A DNA stretch of 64,000 bases from Yinghuangia sp035454725 (GCF_051388935.1 NZ_JBPKBI010000017.1:82908-146907), one strand, 5' to 3'; shown: positions 50,314 through 59,140, counted from the first letter of the stretch. Notes: generated by a model from the letters alone, not told the origin. Made by a program: numbers and translations.

Positions 50314-50718
50314 GCCGCCTCCGGCAAGGGCGCAGCGACTCCGCTGGGGTCTCGAGCCCACGCTGCCCTCCCAGGCGTGCGGTGACCAGGTCTTGCGGGC
50401 CTCCGGGTAGCGGTCTCTCTCGTGCCGGACCGAGGCCGCCGGCATCGCCGACGACCTCGACGGGCCCGCGTCCCGCACCAACGACCGGCGGGGCAACCTC
50501 GACCGCGGCCTGTCCCCGAAGTCACGCCCACCACGGGGGCGGCAACGGAGCCTGCGGCTGTGGGCCGCCGCAGCCGCAGGCGCGCTGGGGGGCCTCCGGG
50601 CGTGCCGTGGATGTCGGCGAGCCGCTCGAGTGCCCGGCCGGCCGGACGCCCGGACAGCGACGGCGACCCCTGAGCAGGCCGGTGGGCGAGTGGCCCGGAC
50701 GCTGATTCCCCGTTGGGG
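50314..50718. other. convergent spacer holding a strong hairpin
   Basis: Between the AAA regulator and a TetR gene, convergent. No gene is seen. The perfect hairpin at 50550-50581 is described separately. Confidence 0.4.
50550..50581. terminator. candidate bidirectional terminator hairpin
   Basis: Perfect 11-bp arms (GCCTGCGGCTG at 50550-50560, CAGCCGCAGGC at 50571-50581) with a 10-base loop, between the convergent AAA regulator and TetR genes. There is no U-tract, as usual in this GC range. It lies 237 bases past the AAA stop and 138 past the TetR stop. Confidence 0.55.
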
Positions 50719-51321
50719 TCAGGCGGTCTGCTCGGGGCCCTCGAGGGAGTCGAGCCAGCGGAGGAGGCGGGTCCCCTGGCGGGTCATGATCTCCGGGTCG
50801 CGGAGGGCGTTGGTCAGGAGCGACATGCCCTGATAGGCGGAGATGAGGGTGACGGCCAAGTCGTCCGGGTCGGGCAGGCCGAGGCAGCGGAACTGGTGCC
50901 CGGCCCACTCCAGCAGGCGCCGGATCACTGTTCCGGCCTCCGCGTCGAGGGTGCCGTCGGCGCGTTTGTCGAGTTCGACGGCGAGGGTGCCGGTGGGGCA
51001 GCCGTGGCGGGCTGCGACGTCGCGCTGGTCGATCCATGCTTGGATCAGGGCCTTGAGGCGGTCGCGCGGGTCGGGCAACCGGTCCAGCCGGCCGGTGAGT
51101 TCGTCCAGCCTCGCGCTGTGTTCGGAAAGCGCGGCCAGAACCAGCTCATCCTTGGTCTTGAAGTAGTAGTAGACGTTGCCGACGGGTACGTCGGCCGCGC
51201 GCGCGATGTCGGCGAGGGTGGTGCGCTCGACGCCCTGCTCGTGCAGGACCCGGGCCGCTTCTGTCGTCAGTCGGCGGCGTTTGTCGGCCGCCCGTGCCCG
51301 GGGCTTCGTTGAGTCAGTCAC
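50719..51321 (-). CDS. TetR/AcrR-family repressor
   Basis: 200 residues from GTG 51319-51321 (GTG 51330 also possible). HTH region: LTTEAARVLHEQGVERTTLA, DIARAADVPVGNVYYYFKTK. The C-terminal domain (KALIQAWIDQRDVAARHGCP, TGTLAVELDKRADGTLDAEA) is TetR_C_6/NemR-like, with a Cys in the HGCPTG turn that may sense electrophiles or redox. Divergent from an NmrA-type reductase, with a palindrome between them. Confidence 0.93.
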   Translation of the reverse strand: MTDSTKPRARAADKRRRLTTEAARVLHEQGVERTTLADIARAADVPVGNVYYYFKTKDELVLAALSEHSARLDELTGRLDRLPDPRDRLKALIQAWIDQRDVAARHGCPTGTLAVELDKRADGTLDAEAGTVIRRLLEWAGHQFRCLGLPDPDDLAVTLISAYQGMSLLTNALRDPEIMTRQGTRLLRWLDSLEGPEQTA

Positions 51322-51374
51322 CCAACTCACTATAGACAACGGCCAGAGGAGCCGTGCTACGTTCTCCTTGTATT

Positions 51375-51390
51375 AGTTAGTCAACTAACT
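51375..51390. promoter_or_regulatory. 16-bp palindromic operator between TetR and reductase
   Basis: AGTTAGTCAACTAACT: exact 7-bp arms around CA, 18 bases before the reductase start codon. The AT-rich sequence stands out from its surroundings. Likely operator for the divergent TetR protein, repressing the reductase. A weaker GAGT/ACTC-containing dyad lies near 51310-51330 at the TetR start. Confidence 0.7.
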
Positions 51391-51407
51391 CAAATGAGAG
51401 GATCGTC

Positions 51408-52253
51408 ATGATCGTGGTGACAGGCGCGACCGGCAACATCGGACGGACGCTGATGCCCCTGCTGGCCGAGCGGGGCGGGGACGTCGTGGCCGTCTCACGC
51501 CGCCCGCAGCCCGACGGGCTCCCGGTCGGCGTCAGGCAAGCCCAAGCCGACGTCGGGAACAGCGCGAGCATGCGCTCCGTCCTCAACGGCGCCGACTCCT
51601 TCTTCCTTCTGCTGGGCGGCGAGCTCAACGGCCACGGCGAAAGCCCGAACGCCCTGATCGACACGGCACTGGAAGCCGGGGTCAAGCGGATCGTTTTGCT
51701 CTCCTCCCAGATCAACTCCACCCGCCCCGAGGCCCCTTCGCACGCACGCCTGCGCGACTTCGAGGCCGCCGTGCGCGCCTGCGGAGCCGACTACACGATC
51801 CTGCGTCCGGGCGGGTTCTCCTCCAACGCCTTCGCCTGGGCCGAGCCGATCCGCGCCAAGCGCACCGTCTTCGCGCCGTTCGGCGATGTGGCACTGCCCG
51901 TCGTCGACCCGGCGGACATCGCCGCGGTTGCCGCAGCCGCACTGAGTGAAGAGGGACACGCGGGCCGTACGTACGAGCTGACCGGACCCGAGGCCATCAG
52001 TCCGCGCCGGCAGGCAGACGTGATCTCCCAGGCCTTGGGCGAGGACATCGCCTTCGTGGAACTGTCCCGGGACCAGGCACACGCCCACATGGCGCAGTTC
52101 ATGCCCGAAGAGGTCATCGACGGAACCTTGGACGTACTCGGCCTCCCCCTGCCGACCGAGCAGGCGATCAGCACTGATGTGGAGGATGTCCTCGGCCGCC
52201 CGCCCCGGCCCTTCAGTGAATGGGTCGCCCGCAACCTGCCGGCCTTCCGATAG
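51408..52253 (+). CDS. NmrA/SDR-type NAD(P)-binding protein
   Basis: 281 residues. Atypical SDR: nucleotide loop VTGATGNIGRTLMPLL (G-x-x-G-x-x-G), VVAVSRRP for the NADP ribose, VLLSSQINSTRPEAPSHARL, DYTILRPGGFSSNAFAW and the C-terminal AISPRRQADVISQALGEDIA substrate part. This matches the NAD(P)H-quinone-oxidoreductase/NmrA group. GAGAGG precedes the ATG. Probably induced through the adjacent TetR, which would fit a quinone or electrophile response (inference). Confidence 0.92.
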   Translation: MIVVTGATGNIGRTLMPLLAERGGDVVAVSRRPQPDGLPVGVRQAQADVGNSASMRSVLNGADSFFLLLGGELNGHGESPNALIDTALEAGVKRIVLLSSQINSTRPEAPSHARLRDFEAAVRACGADYTILRPGGFSSNAFAWAEPIRAKRTVFAPFGDVALPVVDPADIAAVAAAALSEEGHAGRTYELTGPEAISPRRQADVISQALGEDIAFVELSRDQAHAHMAQFMPEEVIDGTLDVLGLPLPTEQAISTDVEDVLGRPPRPFSEWVARNLPAFR

Positions 52254-52254
52254 A

Positions 52255-52296
52255 ACGTTCCCCGGGCGCGTGCAAGGCAGCGCGCCCGGGGAACGT
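52255..52296 (+). terminator. strong hairpin terminator after the NmrA-type gene
   Basis: Begins two bases after the stop codon. Perfect 16-bp arms ACGTTCCCCGGGCGCG (52255-52270) and CGCGCCCGGGGAACGT (52281-52296) with a 10-base loop. No U-tract, which is normal for actinomycete terminators. Confidence 0.88.
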
Positions 52297-52518
52297 GTCG
52301 GAGCCGGCCGTAAACACGCGCACTGCCACGTTGACACCAGGCGCACGCCGCGGTCGCCGAGTGCGTGTCAGCCGAACATCGCCGACCACACAGGGCCAAC
52401 AGCCGAAGTCGTCCCAAAAGGCCGCCTCCCGACTCCCGTTGCCCGAATCCGACCTACGTCGTGCTCCACCGGTGAGGTCGACAACCCGGCGAAGACCGGG
52501 GGTTCGCGGAGGGCGGGC

Positions 52519-53880
52519 ATGGAATCCGGTGCCCGGCCACGGGCATACACTGCAGTTTCCCGGTGCCGACGGTCACGGCCACCATCACAGCGGATTGGAA
52601 CAGCCCTGCGCCTTCTGGACGAGGCGGTGGCCGCCGAGATTTACGCGTCGGCGAAACAACTGGCTCGGTCCGGCGCGCAACCGCTCCGAGGGGTCAGTTC
52701 CTCGAACTGGATCGTCTCGCACCCGGCCACCGGGCCGGTCCTTGTCCGGCAGCCGTTGGGTACGAACCGAGCAAGACGGGTCCGTGCCGCCAACGAAGCC
52801 GGACTCCTCGCAGCGCTTGCCCCACGGCTGGACTTCGTTCCGCAACTGCTCCACGTGGCCGGTAACTTGGACCAGATCCACGAAGTGAAACCCGGCGTCA
52901 CGGTGACCTCGCTCGGTTCGCCCGCGCCGGACGCGCTGCCCTCGGTCATGACCGGCCATCTGGCACGAATATCGGACTTCCCCCTCGCGGAACTGCCGCC
53001 ACGCCTGCGGCGAAGGTTGGGTGGAGGTAGCCCCGACTCACGGGTCTTCGCGGGCGAACTGCTCGAGGAAGCAGCGGCGGCGTGGGACCGGGCAGAAGCG
53101 GCTGTCCCGGGCGTGACCGAGGTCTACACCCGCCTGGGGGCAGGGCCGCGAGGCCTCGCCGAGATCCGCCGTGCGGTGCACCGATTCCACTTACGGGAAC
53201 TCGTCGTCGTCCACACCGACTTGCACACGGGCAACGTTCTCGCGACCACCGTCGCCAACGCGCCGAGGCGTGTCCGGGACGTGTCGGTGATCGACTGGGA
53301 GCGAGGATGCATCGGCGATCCGCTGTTCGATTTCGTCAGGCACACCATTTCCGCCAACTACTCTCAGGAACAGGTTGATTCCGCCGTTCTCGCCTATGCG
53401 GACAGGACCCGCCCGGAGATCCGGGCGGGCCTCGCCGAGGACTGGGCTGGGTACATGCGCATCAACCTTGCCCGTCGCAGCGCCTTCGGCACCGAGCAGG
53501 CCGCCAAGAAGCTGCACCGCTTGCGCAACGCCGTCAGGCGCAGAGACGGCGCGGCTGAAAGCGAATTGCATCTGTTGGCCCTCCAGGAGACCAACCGTCT
53601 CAATACCGAGTTGAGTGACCACCGCCAACCGCAGACCATGTCACTCGATGCGGTCGAACGGGAGTTCCGGCGGTACGTCACCAGCGGGCCCCGGCGGCCT
53701 TCGGACGTCGGACTCACGCCGATCGCCGAGACCTTGGCGGCTCGGGCATCACCCCTTCGACATGCCCCCCAATCGACTTCCTACGGCGCCTCGACGCGCA
53801 GGAGTGCACGAGAGCAGGTCCGAGGCCGACAGGACGGAAATCTGGGACGGGCGTTGGACCTCACGCTTCGACGATCTTGA
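52519..53880 (+). CDS. aminoglycoside-phosphotransferase-fold (APH) kinase-like protein
   Basis: 453 residues from ATG 52519 with GGAGGG five bases upstream. APH/choline-kinase fold: N-lobe SSNWIVSHPATGPVLVRQPL with the Arg/Lys-bearing strand, then catalytic loop LVVVHTDLHTGNVLATT (H-x-D-x-x-x-x-N) and Mg motif VSVIDWERGCIGDPLFDFVR (D-W-E in place of DFG, G-D-P). It kinases a small molecule, possibly hydroxyl or amine; the acceptor is unknown. The last 100 residues are Arg/Ser-rich and probably unstructured. The start is less certain than the domain. Confidence 0.82.
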   Translation: MESGARPRAYTAVSRCRRSRPPSQRIGTALRLLDEAVAAEIYASAKQLARSGAQPLRGVSSSNWIVSHPATGPVLVRQPLGTNRARRVRAANEAGLLAALAPRLDFVPQLLHVAGNLDQIHEVKPGVTVTSLGSPAPDALPSVMTGHLARISDFPLAELPPRLRRRLGGGSPDSRVFAGELLEEAAAAWDRAEAAVPGVTEVYTRLGAGPRGLAEIRRAVHRFHLRELVVVHTDLHTGNVLATTVANAPRRVRDVSVIDWERGCIGDPLFDFVRHTISANYSQEQVDSAVLAYADRTRPEIRAGLAEDWAGYMRINLARRSAFGTEQAAKKLHRLRNAVRRRDGAAESELHLLALQETNRLNTELSDHRQPQTMSLDAVEREFRRYVTSGPRRPSDVGLTPIAETLAARASPLRHAPQSTSYGASTRRSAREQVRGRQDGNLGRALDLTLRRS

Positions 53881-54038
53881 CCACCACGACCCCTGCTGTC
53901 CACCGCGCATGGGACCACGCCCAGGCAACCCGCGTCATCCCCGGCGCGGCGCCCGACCGCAGGTGCTGTGCAGCGGCATGACCGACTGCCCGCACTTGTC
54001 GGTGTGAACCTCTCACCTCTAACGTCCCTTGGTCCCGC

Positions 54039-54530
54039 TCAGGTCAGGGACTCGAAGTACGCCTTCTGCGCGGGGTAGTAGTCGTCGAAGTCGGGCCGCG
54101 GCCCGCCCGTGCGTGCGGCGGTGAGCATGTCCAGGTAGTACTCCCAGCCCGGCCCGGTCTCGCCGAGGTGCTCGGTGGAGGAGAGGTGATGGACCAGCTG
54201 TAGTTCGGTGGTGCCGTCGGCCTCGGCCAGCAGCAACTCCATTGACCAGACGCCGGCTTCGTCCTCCATCGAGACGGCCAGGCGGTGCGGCGGCTCGCAG
54301 GCTTCGATCCGCAGCGGGCACCAGGGCGCCGAATCCTCGAACACCATCTGCACCTCCACGGTGTGGCCGACCGCCGCCTCGCCGCGCCACGGGCCGAACC
54401 AGCGTGCGGTGCGCTCCGGTTCGGTGACACTCGCCCAGACGTCGTCGGCGGAGGCGCGGTAGGTGCGGGTGAGGATCAGGTCGTGCCCTGTTGGCGTGGG
54501 GATGAGTCGTCCGGTGGGCTCTAGGGTCAC
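54039..54530 (-). CDS. SRPBCC (AHSA1-like) protein
   Basis: 163 residues from GTG 54528-54530 with AAGGAGG upstream; the GTG overlaps the ArsR stop. AHSA1/CalC-like START fold: DLILTRTYRASADDVWASVT, EPERTARWFGPWRGEAAVGH, CEPPHRLAVSMEDEAGVWSM, HHLSSTEHLGETGPGWEYYL. ArsR plus SRPBCC pairs are common; the SRPBCC protein probably binds a hydrophobic ligand. Coupled expression with ArsR. Confidence 0.93.
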   Translation of the reverse strand: MTLEPTGRLIPTPTGHDLILTRTYRASADDVWASVTEPERTARWFGPWRGEAAVGHTVEVQMVFEDSAPWCPLRIEACEPPHRLAVSMEDEAGVWSMELLLAEADGTTELQLVHHLSSTEHLGETGPGWEYYLDMLTAARTGGPRPDFDDYYPAQKAYFESLT

Positions 54531-54937
54531 GCTGTGTCCTCCTTGGGGTGATGCGCGGTGTGCTGATCGTGGGCGGGCTCGGCCCGACGGCGGTCCCGCC
54601 GCGTGCGGTGGACCTCGGTGTCCAACGCCGCCAGACGCTGCGACCAGTCGGTGCTCCGGGTGTCGAACTGGGCGAGCCAGGCGGCGAGATCACCCAGCCG
54701 GGACCGGACGAGCGAATAACTTCGATGGCGGCCGATCTGCTCGTCCCGGACCAGGCCGCTCTCGCGCAGCACGCGCAGATGGCGGCTGACCGCAGGGCGA
54801 CTGATGGCGAACCGGGCAGCGATGTCGCCTGCCGTCAGCGGGGTGTGGCGCAACATCATCAAGATCTCCCGTCGCACGGGATCAGCTACGGCGGCGGCCA
54901 CCTCGCTCAGTTCGTCCACCTCGAAAGTGTAACCCAT
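54527..54937 (-). CDS. ArsR-family transcriptional regulator
   Basis: 136 residues. Winged helix: LSEVAAAVADPVRREILMML, RHTPLTAGDIAARFAISRPA, VSRHLRVLRESGLVRDEQIG, RHRSYSLVRSRLGDLAAWLA. No Cys metal site of the ArsR/SmtB sort, so it belongs to the non-metal ArsR group that pairs with SRPBCC proteins. An acidic/His-rich tail (EPAHDQHTAHHPKEDTA) is at the end. Confidence 0.94.
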   Translation of the reverse strand: MGYTFEVDELSEVAAAVADPVRREILMMLRHTPLTAGDIAARFAISRPAVSRHLRVLRESGLVRDEQIGRHRSYSLVRSRLGDLAAWLAQFDTRSTDWSQRLAALDTEVHRTRRDRRRAEPAHDQHTAHHPKEDTA

Positions 54938-54985
54938 AGGTTACGCGTCATGCTCGGGATTGACCGGGCAACCGTCTTCAGGCGA

Positions 54986-55681
54986 TCAAGGCTTGCGATC
55001 TCGCTCGGGAAGGTACGCGCCGAAGTGATCGGCGACGATCTCCGCAATCGCAGCGGCATCGCGGGAGCCATCGACGGTGAGTACGTGGATGCCGAGCTGC
55101 CGGGCCTTGCGGACCGCATCTTCGGCAACGAGTCGATCGCGGGCCAGCCGGTTCGCCTGCGCTCGGGCGGGGTCGCTGACGCGGTGGCTGACCGAGGAGG
55201 CCCGGGGAAGTTCGCGTACCTGCTGTTCGCGGAACTCGGGCGTGGGCACCATCACGATCATCCGGCGCGGTGAGTCGATGATGGGTGCGACGAGTTCGGG
55301 TCGAAGTCCCCAGCCCTCGGCGATGATCGGGTGGCCTGACACCAGCGCCCGCAGGTCGTCGAGGGCCCAGCGGAAGCGTTCCGGGAAGCCGGCCAGGGTC
55401 TCGTCGGCCATCTCTTCCGGAGTGGTGTCGACCCAAGCCTTGTCAGGGTCGGGGGCAGCGGCAGGCTCGCCGAGACCGACGCGGCGGGCGATCCTGCGAT
55501 CGTTGTGGCCCCGCGCATCGTGGTAGTCGTAGTGGTAGGCGGTGACGCCGTACTGGACGGCCAGCAGACGGGCGACGGTCGACTTCCCGGCCCATTGGCC
55601 GCCCCCGATCCACAACGTGCGGCGCAGTGTGCCGAAGGGATCCCAGACTTCACCGTCGGCGAGAGAGCCGTGACCGGTCAT
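54986..55681 (-). CDS. P-loop NTPase, small-molecule-kinase-like
   Basis: 231 residues from ATG 55679-55681. Walker A TLWIGGGQWAGKSTVARLLA (residues 23-42) with G-x4-GKST, then YHYDYHDARGHNDRR, PIIAEGWGLRPELVAPIIDS, RMIVMVPTPEFREQQVREL and a lid-like R-x-x-x-R region. This looks like an AAA_33/shikimate- or adenylate-kinase-type small kinase. The acceptor is unknown. Isolated in reverse orientation behind ArsR. Confidence 0.85.
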   Translation of the reverse strand: MTGHGSLADGEVWDPFGTLRRTLWIGGGQWAGKSTVARLLAVQYGVTAYHYDYHDARGHNDRRIARRVGLGEPAAAPDPDKAWVDTTPEEMADETLAGFPERFRWALDDLRALVSGHPIIAEGWGLRPELVAPIIDSPRRMIVMVPTPEFREQQVRELPRASSVSHRVSDPARAQANRLARDRLVAEDAVRKARQLGIHVLTVDGSRDAAAIAEIVADHFGAYLPERDRKP

Positions 55682-55879
55682 CGGCTGTCCTCCTTCTGCT
55701 GACGTACGGCGACTGACTGCGGCGGCATGGGCGGCCCGGCCCTCAAGGGGATCCACCGGGTCGGTCGGGAATTCGGATCCGACTTTGGGGCGCGACACCG
55801 CGGTTCAGCGGTGTCCTGTCCGACGGGTCCTTGCCTTCGTCTTACCTGATCTTGTTCGGTGCGCAGTCCCGGGACAAGG

Positions 55880-56347
55880 TCACGTGAGAGTGTCCGGCCG
55901 GGCCGCGTCCACGGGTTCCAGGACGAAGACGGGGATCACGCGGTCGGTCTTCTCCTGGTACTCGGCGTACGGCGGATACGCGGCGACCGCGCGCTCCCAC
56001 CACTTCGCCTTCTCGTCCCCGGTGACCTCACGGGCCGTCATGTCCCGGCGCACTGCCCCGTCCCGGAGCTCCACGTGCGGGTCGGACGTGACGTTGAAGT
56101 ACCAGACCGGGTGACGCGGGAAGCCTCCCTTGGAGGCCACGGCCGCGTACCGCCCTTCGTGTTCCACGCGCATCAGCGGGATCTTGCGGATCTTGCCGGT
56201 CTTCGCGCCACGCGTGGTGAGAATGACGACGGGCAGGCCCGTGTCCCAGAGCGTCCCCCCTTGCGTGCCGTTTGAGCTCTCGTACAACTCGACCTGTTCA
56301 CGCACCCATTGCGCCGGACTCGGCTCGTACTCGCCCTCAAGAGGCAT
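55880..56347 (-). CDS. F420-dependent nitroreductase family protein (DDN type)
   Basis: 155 residues from ATG 56345-56347. Split-barrel flavin fold of the deazaflavin-dependent nitroreductase group: WVREQVELYESSNGTQGGTL, PVVILTTRGAKTGKIRKIPL (T-x-G-x-K-T-G-x-x-R), GRYAAVASKGGFPRHPVWYF, NVTSDPHVELRDGAVRRDMT. These use coenzyme F420, consistent with an F420-making actinomycete. The physiological substrate may be a quinone. A single gene. Confidence 0.93.
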   Translation of the reverse strand: MPLEGEYEPSPAQWVREQVELYESSNGTQGGTLWDTGLPVVILTTRGAKTGKIRKIPLMRVEHEGRYAAVASKGGFPRHPVWYFNVTSDPHVELRDGAVRRDMTAREVTGDEKAKWWERAVAAYPPYAEYQEKTDRVIPVFVLEPVDAARPDTLT

Positions 56348-56836
56348 CGCGTCACCCCGTCGTCGCTTGCGGACCATCACTGGCGCAATCCAACACAAAA
56401 CCTCGCGCGGAGGCGAGACCGCCGTTCTGGCCATGCTGCGCCGCTACTTCGCACCGCGGGGCACGGACGCTGACCCGCCGTCGTCGCCGACCGGCAGAGA
56501 AGGAGGTACCCGGTTGTACCGGAGAGACAAGTCGGGCCGTCTCACGTGAAGCTGTCGCAGCACCCTGATCCGGCGTCAGGTCTGCGCTGCGAACCTGATC
56601 CTGAGATGCCGAGCGCCCGGCATGACATGAGTCAGCGGACGGACCCGCAGGTCGCGAGAGCGACATCCGCCATGAACCGGGAGATCTACACCCGTATGCG
56701 TTCAGCCGACGCGGCGGCCGGCAGCCCCCCAGGCGGTTGTTCACCGGCCTGCCGGTGTCCGTCGCAAACACGGGAGCGCGCCCGGCAGCGGGCGACGAAC
56801 AAAAGCGAACGTTGTCGACTCCGCTCACCGGGCCGC
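56348..56836. other. 490-bp spacer, no gene seen
   Basis: Between the DDN gene start and the VOC gene end. Frames on both strands lack motifs and normal composition. The DDN promoter should lie at 56350-56450. Confidence 0.4.
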
Positions 56837-57250
56837 TCAGGAGAAGTCTGCGGCGGTGATGCCGTCGGGGTGGCCAGGCGGCCACTCCACCAACTCGATC
56901 CGGTAGCCGTCCGGGTCCGTGAGCCACGACGTCTTCGGGCCGTGGGGGCCGCCCGGGTACTGGACCGGTCCCGGGTCCAGGCCGGCGTCGGTCAGCCGCT
57001 CCAGGGTGGCGGCCAGTGCGTCCACCTGGATCGCGAGGTGGTCGACACCGCTGCCCACATCGACGGGTCCGTCGGCGGGACGGTGGACCAGTTCGAGAGA
57101 GGCCGCCGGTTCGCCGGGGAAATGGAGGATCACGAGGTGACTCCCGTCGCCGGTCTCGACCCTGCCCAGTTCGGCGTAGCCGAGGGCGGTGTAGAAACCG
57201 AGCGAGCGGGCCAGGTCGGTGACGCGGAAGGCGACGAAAAGCGTTTTCAC
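56837..57250 (-). CDS. VOC family (glyoxalase/bleomycin-resistance-like) protein
   Basis: 137 residues from GTG 57248-57250, overlapping the stop of the frameshifted reductase gene (GTGA). Two beta-alpha-beta-beta-beta units: LFVAFRVTDLARSLGFYTAL, GYAELGRVE, LVILHFPGEPAASLELVHR; VDHLAIQVDALAATLERLTD, PHGPKTSWLTDPDGYRIELV. It keeps the H/E metal positions of the glyoxalase fold (HLVIL, ELV, DHLAI, IELVE). Reaction unknown. Confidence 0.93.
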   Translation of the reverse strand: MKTLFVAFRVTDLARSLGFYTALGYAELGRVETGDGSHLVILHFPGEPAASLELVHRPADGPVDVGSGVDHLAIQVDALAATLERLTDAGLDPGPVQYPGGPHGPKTSWLTDPDGYRIELVEWPPGHPDGITAADFS

Positions 57251-57830
57251 GCGGCCTCCTCGGGCCGGCGCACCCGGTAGCGGAGGTGCGTGACGTCTCG
57301 GTCGTCGAGCCGCCGGACGAGGTCGAGTTCGATGTGATCGCCACCGAGGTGCTCGAACAAGCGTCGGCCGTCACCGAGGAGGGCCTGAACCAGGTGGATC
57401 TCCATCTCGTCGATGTGCCCGGCCCGGAGGAGCGCTTGGGCCGCGCCCGCCCCATGGACCATGACCGGCCGGTCCCCGGCTGCGGCACGCGCCTGACGGG
57501 CGCAGTCGTCGACGTCGGTGACGAAGCGCGCGTGGCCGGGGGGTACGTCCCCGTCGTCCGCATGGTGGGTCAGGACGAAGATCGGCACACCATCGTGATG
57601 GTCTCCCTGCCAACGCCCGGCGAGTTCGAAGGTCGGCGGCCGGAGATCACCGCGCCGGTAGCCAGCGCCTCGCGATAGACCCGTCCGCTGGGACCGTCGG
57701 ATTCCCGGTCGTCGAGCCAGTTGAAAAGTCGTCCGCCGGCACGTCCGAGCTCCTGGCCCGGTCGATCGTCGGGACCGGCGATATAGCCGTCGAGCGACAT
57801 CGACATGTACAGCCGAATCGGATTGCGCAT
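57247..57830 (-). pseudogene. dihydrofolate-reductase-like (RibD_C) protein with a frameshift
   Basis: From ATG 57828-57830 the frame reads RLYMSMSLDGYIAGPDDRPG and YREALATGAVISGRR, classic RibD_C/DHFR-like N-terminal half. It then goes out of frame at about 57632-57636. In the shifted frame the protein continues TFELAGRWQGDHHDGVPIFV, LTHHADDGDVPPG, and MVHGAGAAQALLRAGHIDEM to the end at 57247. One missing base restores a protein of about 194 residues. Coupled to the VOC gene. Either a recent mutation or a sequencing error. Confidence 0.85.
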
Positions 57831-58037
57831 TCCGGCCTCCATCACTCCTCCATGGACGGGGACGCTCCGTTTCCCGCCCGTCGGGGCGGGAGCGTCAAAG
57901 GGGAGACTGCCGGCAGCAGCCGAACTCATCGCCCCGGCGAGGCGTGAATCCTGAGCAGTCGATCAGTCGCCACGGTTCGGCCTGCACAAGCCGCGACTCG
58001 GTTTGTGCCGCATGCCGCTCCGGACGACGATGGCGGC

Positions 58038-58259
58038 ATGACGACGACGTTTGTGAGAGTCACCGTGCATTCGGACGAGGACGCCGCAAAGGCCGAAGCC
58101 GCCCTGGGACGGCTCCGGGACGACGTACCCCCCGCGTTCGGGGACGACTCCGGCACCCGAACCATCGAAGCCGTCTTCGACGGAGACCGCCGTCTGGAAG
58201 CCGAGGCCGCACTGAAAGGCACCGGTCTCAGGTACCAGGTCATGGCGGACGACGAGTGA
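58038..58259 (+). CDS. small hypothetical protein
   Basis: 73 residues from ATG 58038: TTTFVRVTVHSDEDAAKAEA, ALGRLRDDVPPAFGDDSGTR, TIEAVFDGDRRLEAEAALKG, TGLRYQVMADDE. The alternation of a strand, helix, strand and helix with good codon bias suggests a small ferredoxin-like fold. No family is recognised. No strong ribosome binding site. Divergent from the frameshifted reductase gene. Confidence 0.55.
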   Translation: MTTTFVRVTVHSDEDAAKAEAALGRLRDDVPPAFGDDSGTRTIEAVFDGDRRLEAEAALKGTGLRYQVMADDE

Positions 58260-58438
58260 CGATGAGCGAGCCAAGCTCCGAGCAGCGCCACGGCCCGAAC
58301 CCTTCCGGACCGGCCGGGGCCTCACGCGAGCTTGGTGGGCGCGGCCAGGCAGGTCGGTCGCGACCTGGGTCACGGTGCGCCAGGTGTAATCCTCTTCGCC
58401 CCCGGTGTGCCGCGAGCTGCCAAACCTTCTTTCCGGCG

Positions 58439-59120
58439 CTATCCCAACTTCATGCTGGCCTCAGAGGCGAGCCAGGCCAGGCCTGTGGGGTCCAGGTCCT
58501 CCGTCGGATCGGGCGCCGGCTCGGTGCGGCCCGCGCGAGGTGTACCCAGCAACTCCTTGCCGCGCTCAAGGGTGATCACCGGTGCGAGCAGCGGATCCGC
58601 GAGCAGACCGACCGGCGCGAGCACGTCGTGGGCGGGTGGACGCCACAGCGGCAGGCCGGCGCGGAGCACGCGCCACGCGCCGTCGCAGTCTCCCCATCGC
58701 GCCAACTTGCGTGCGCGGTCGACGACTTCACCGAAAGGGCCCGGCGGTTCGTACGCGAACGTGCCGTCGTGGATTCGTTGGGCCAGCTCTTGGACCTCGG
58801 CCGGCTGTTGCCTGGTGACCTCCTGCGTTCTCCACCAGGCGGGACGAATCGCGAGGGCCACGCGGGCGGGCAAGGTCTCGGCCCGATGCGCCGAGCCGGT
58901 GGGCAGACCGGACAGGCCGGACCACGGGTGGTGGCCGAGGAACGCGTCGAACCAGCAGACCAGTTCATGAGTACCGGGCCTGCCGAACCGGGCTGCCTGC
59001 GAGAAGACGTTGGCTGCGCGCTCCCAGCGGCCGGAGAGAGCCTCCTCGCGCGCGAACCGCCGTCGACGAGGCCGACCCGTTGACGGCCCGACTCCCCGAC
59101 TGGTACGTATGGACCCCGCA
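58439..59120 (-). pseudogene. hypothetical streptomycete protein lacking a start
   Basis: The reverse frame from about 59059 to 58439 reads smoothly: RFAREEALSGRWERAANVFS, THELVCWFDAFLGHHPWSGL, FAYEPPGPFGEVVDRARKLA, DCDGAWRVLRAGLPLWRPPA, HDVLAPVGLLADPLLAPVIT. I recognise it as a conserved streptomycete type of unknown function. Upstream it becomes Arg-rich and stops at a TAG (59121-59123) with no ATG or GTG in frame. The first usable start (a TTG near 58873) would cut off the conserved WFDAFLGHHP part. So the N-terminus is degraded or replaced. Confidence 0.6.
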
Positions 59121-59126
59121 CTAGTT

Positions 59127-59140
59127 TGAACAAACGTTTA
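59127..59140. promoter_or_regulatory. TGAACA-type operator upstream of the SDR gene
   Basis: TGAACAAACGTTTA, 140 bases before the SDR start, in an AT-rich patch. It matches the consensus TGAACANNYGTTYA shared with 61442-61455 and, on the other strand, 62399-62412. Its centre AAACGTTT is itself palindromic. Confidence 0.55.

Noticed and set aside
47023..50496. Very long open frame (1157 codons) on the reverse strand over the AAA regulator
   Set aside because: It is the antisense shadow of a high-GC gene: Gly/Arg/Val-rich text without motifs, while the forward frame has Walker motifs and normal codon bias.
54548..55273. Forward 241-codon frame over the ArsR and P-loop NTPase genes
   Set aside because: Crosses two genes with clear domains on the other strand and has no motif.
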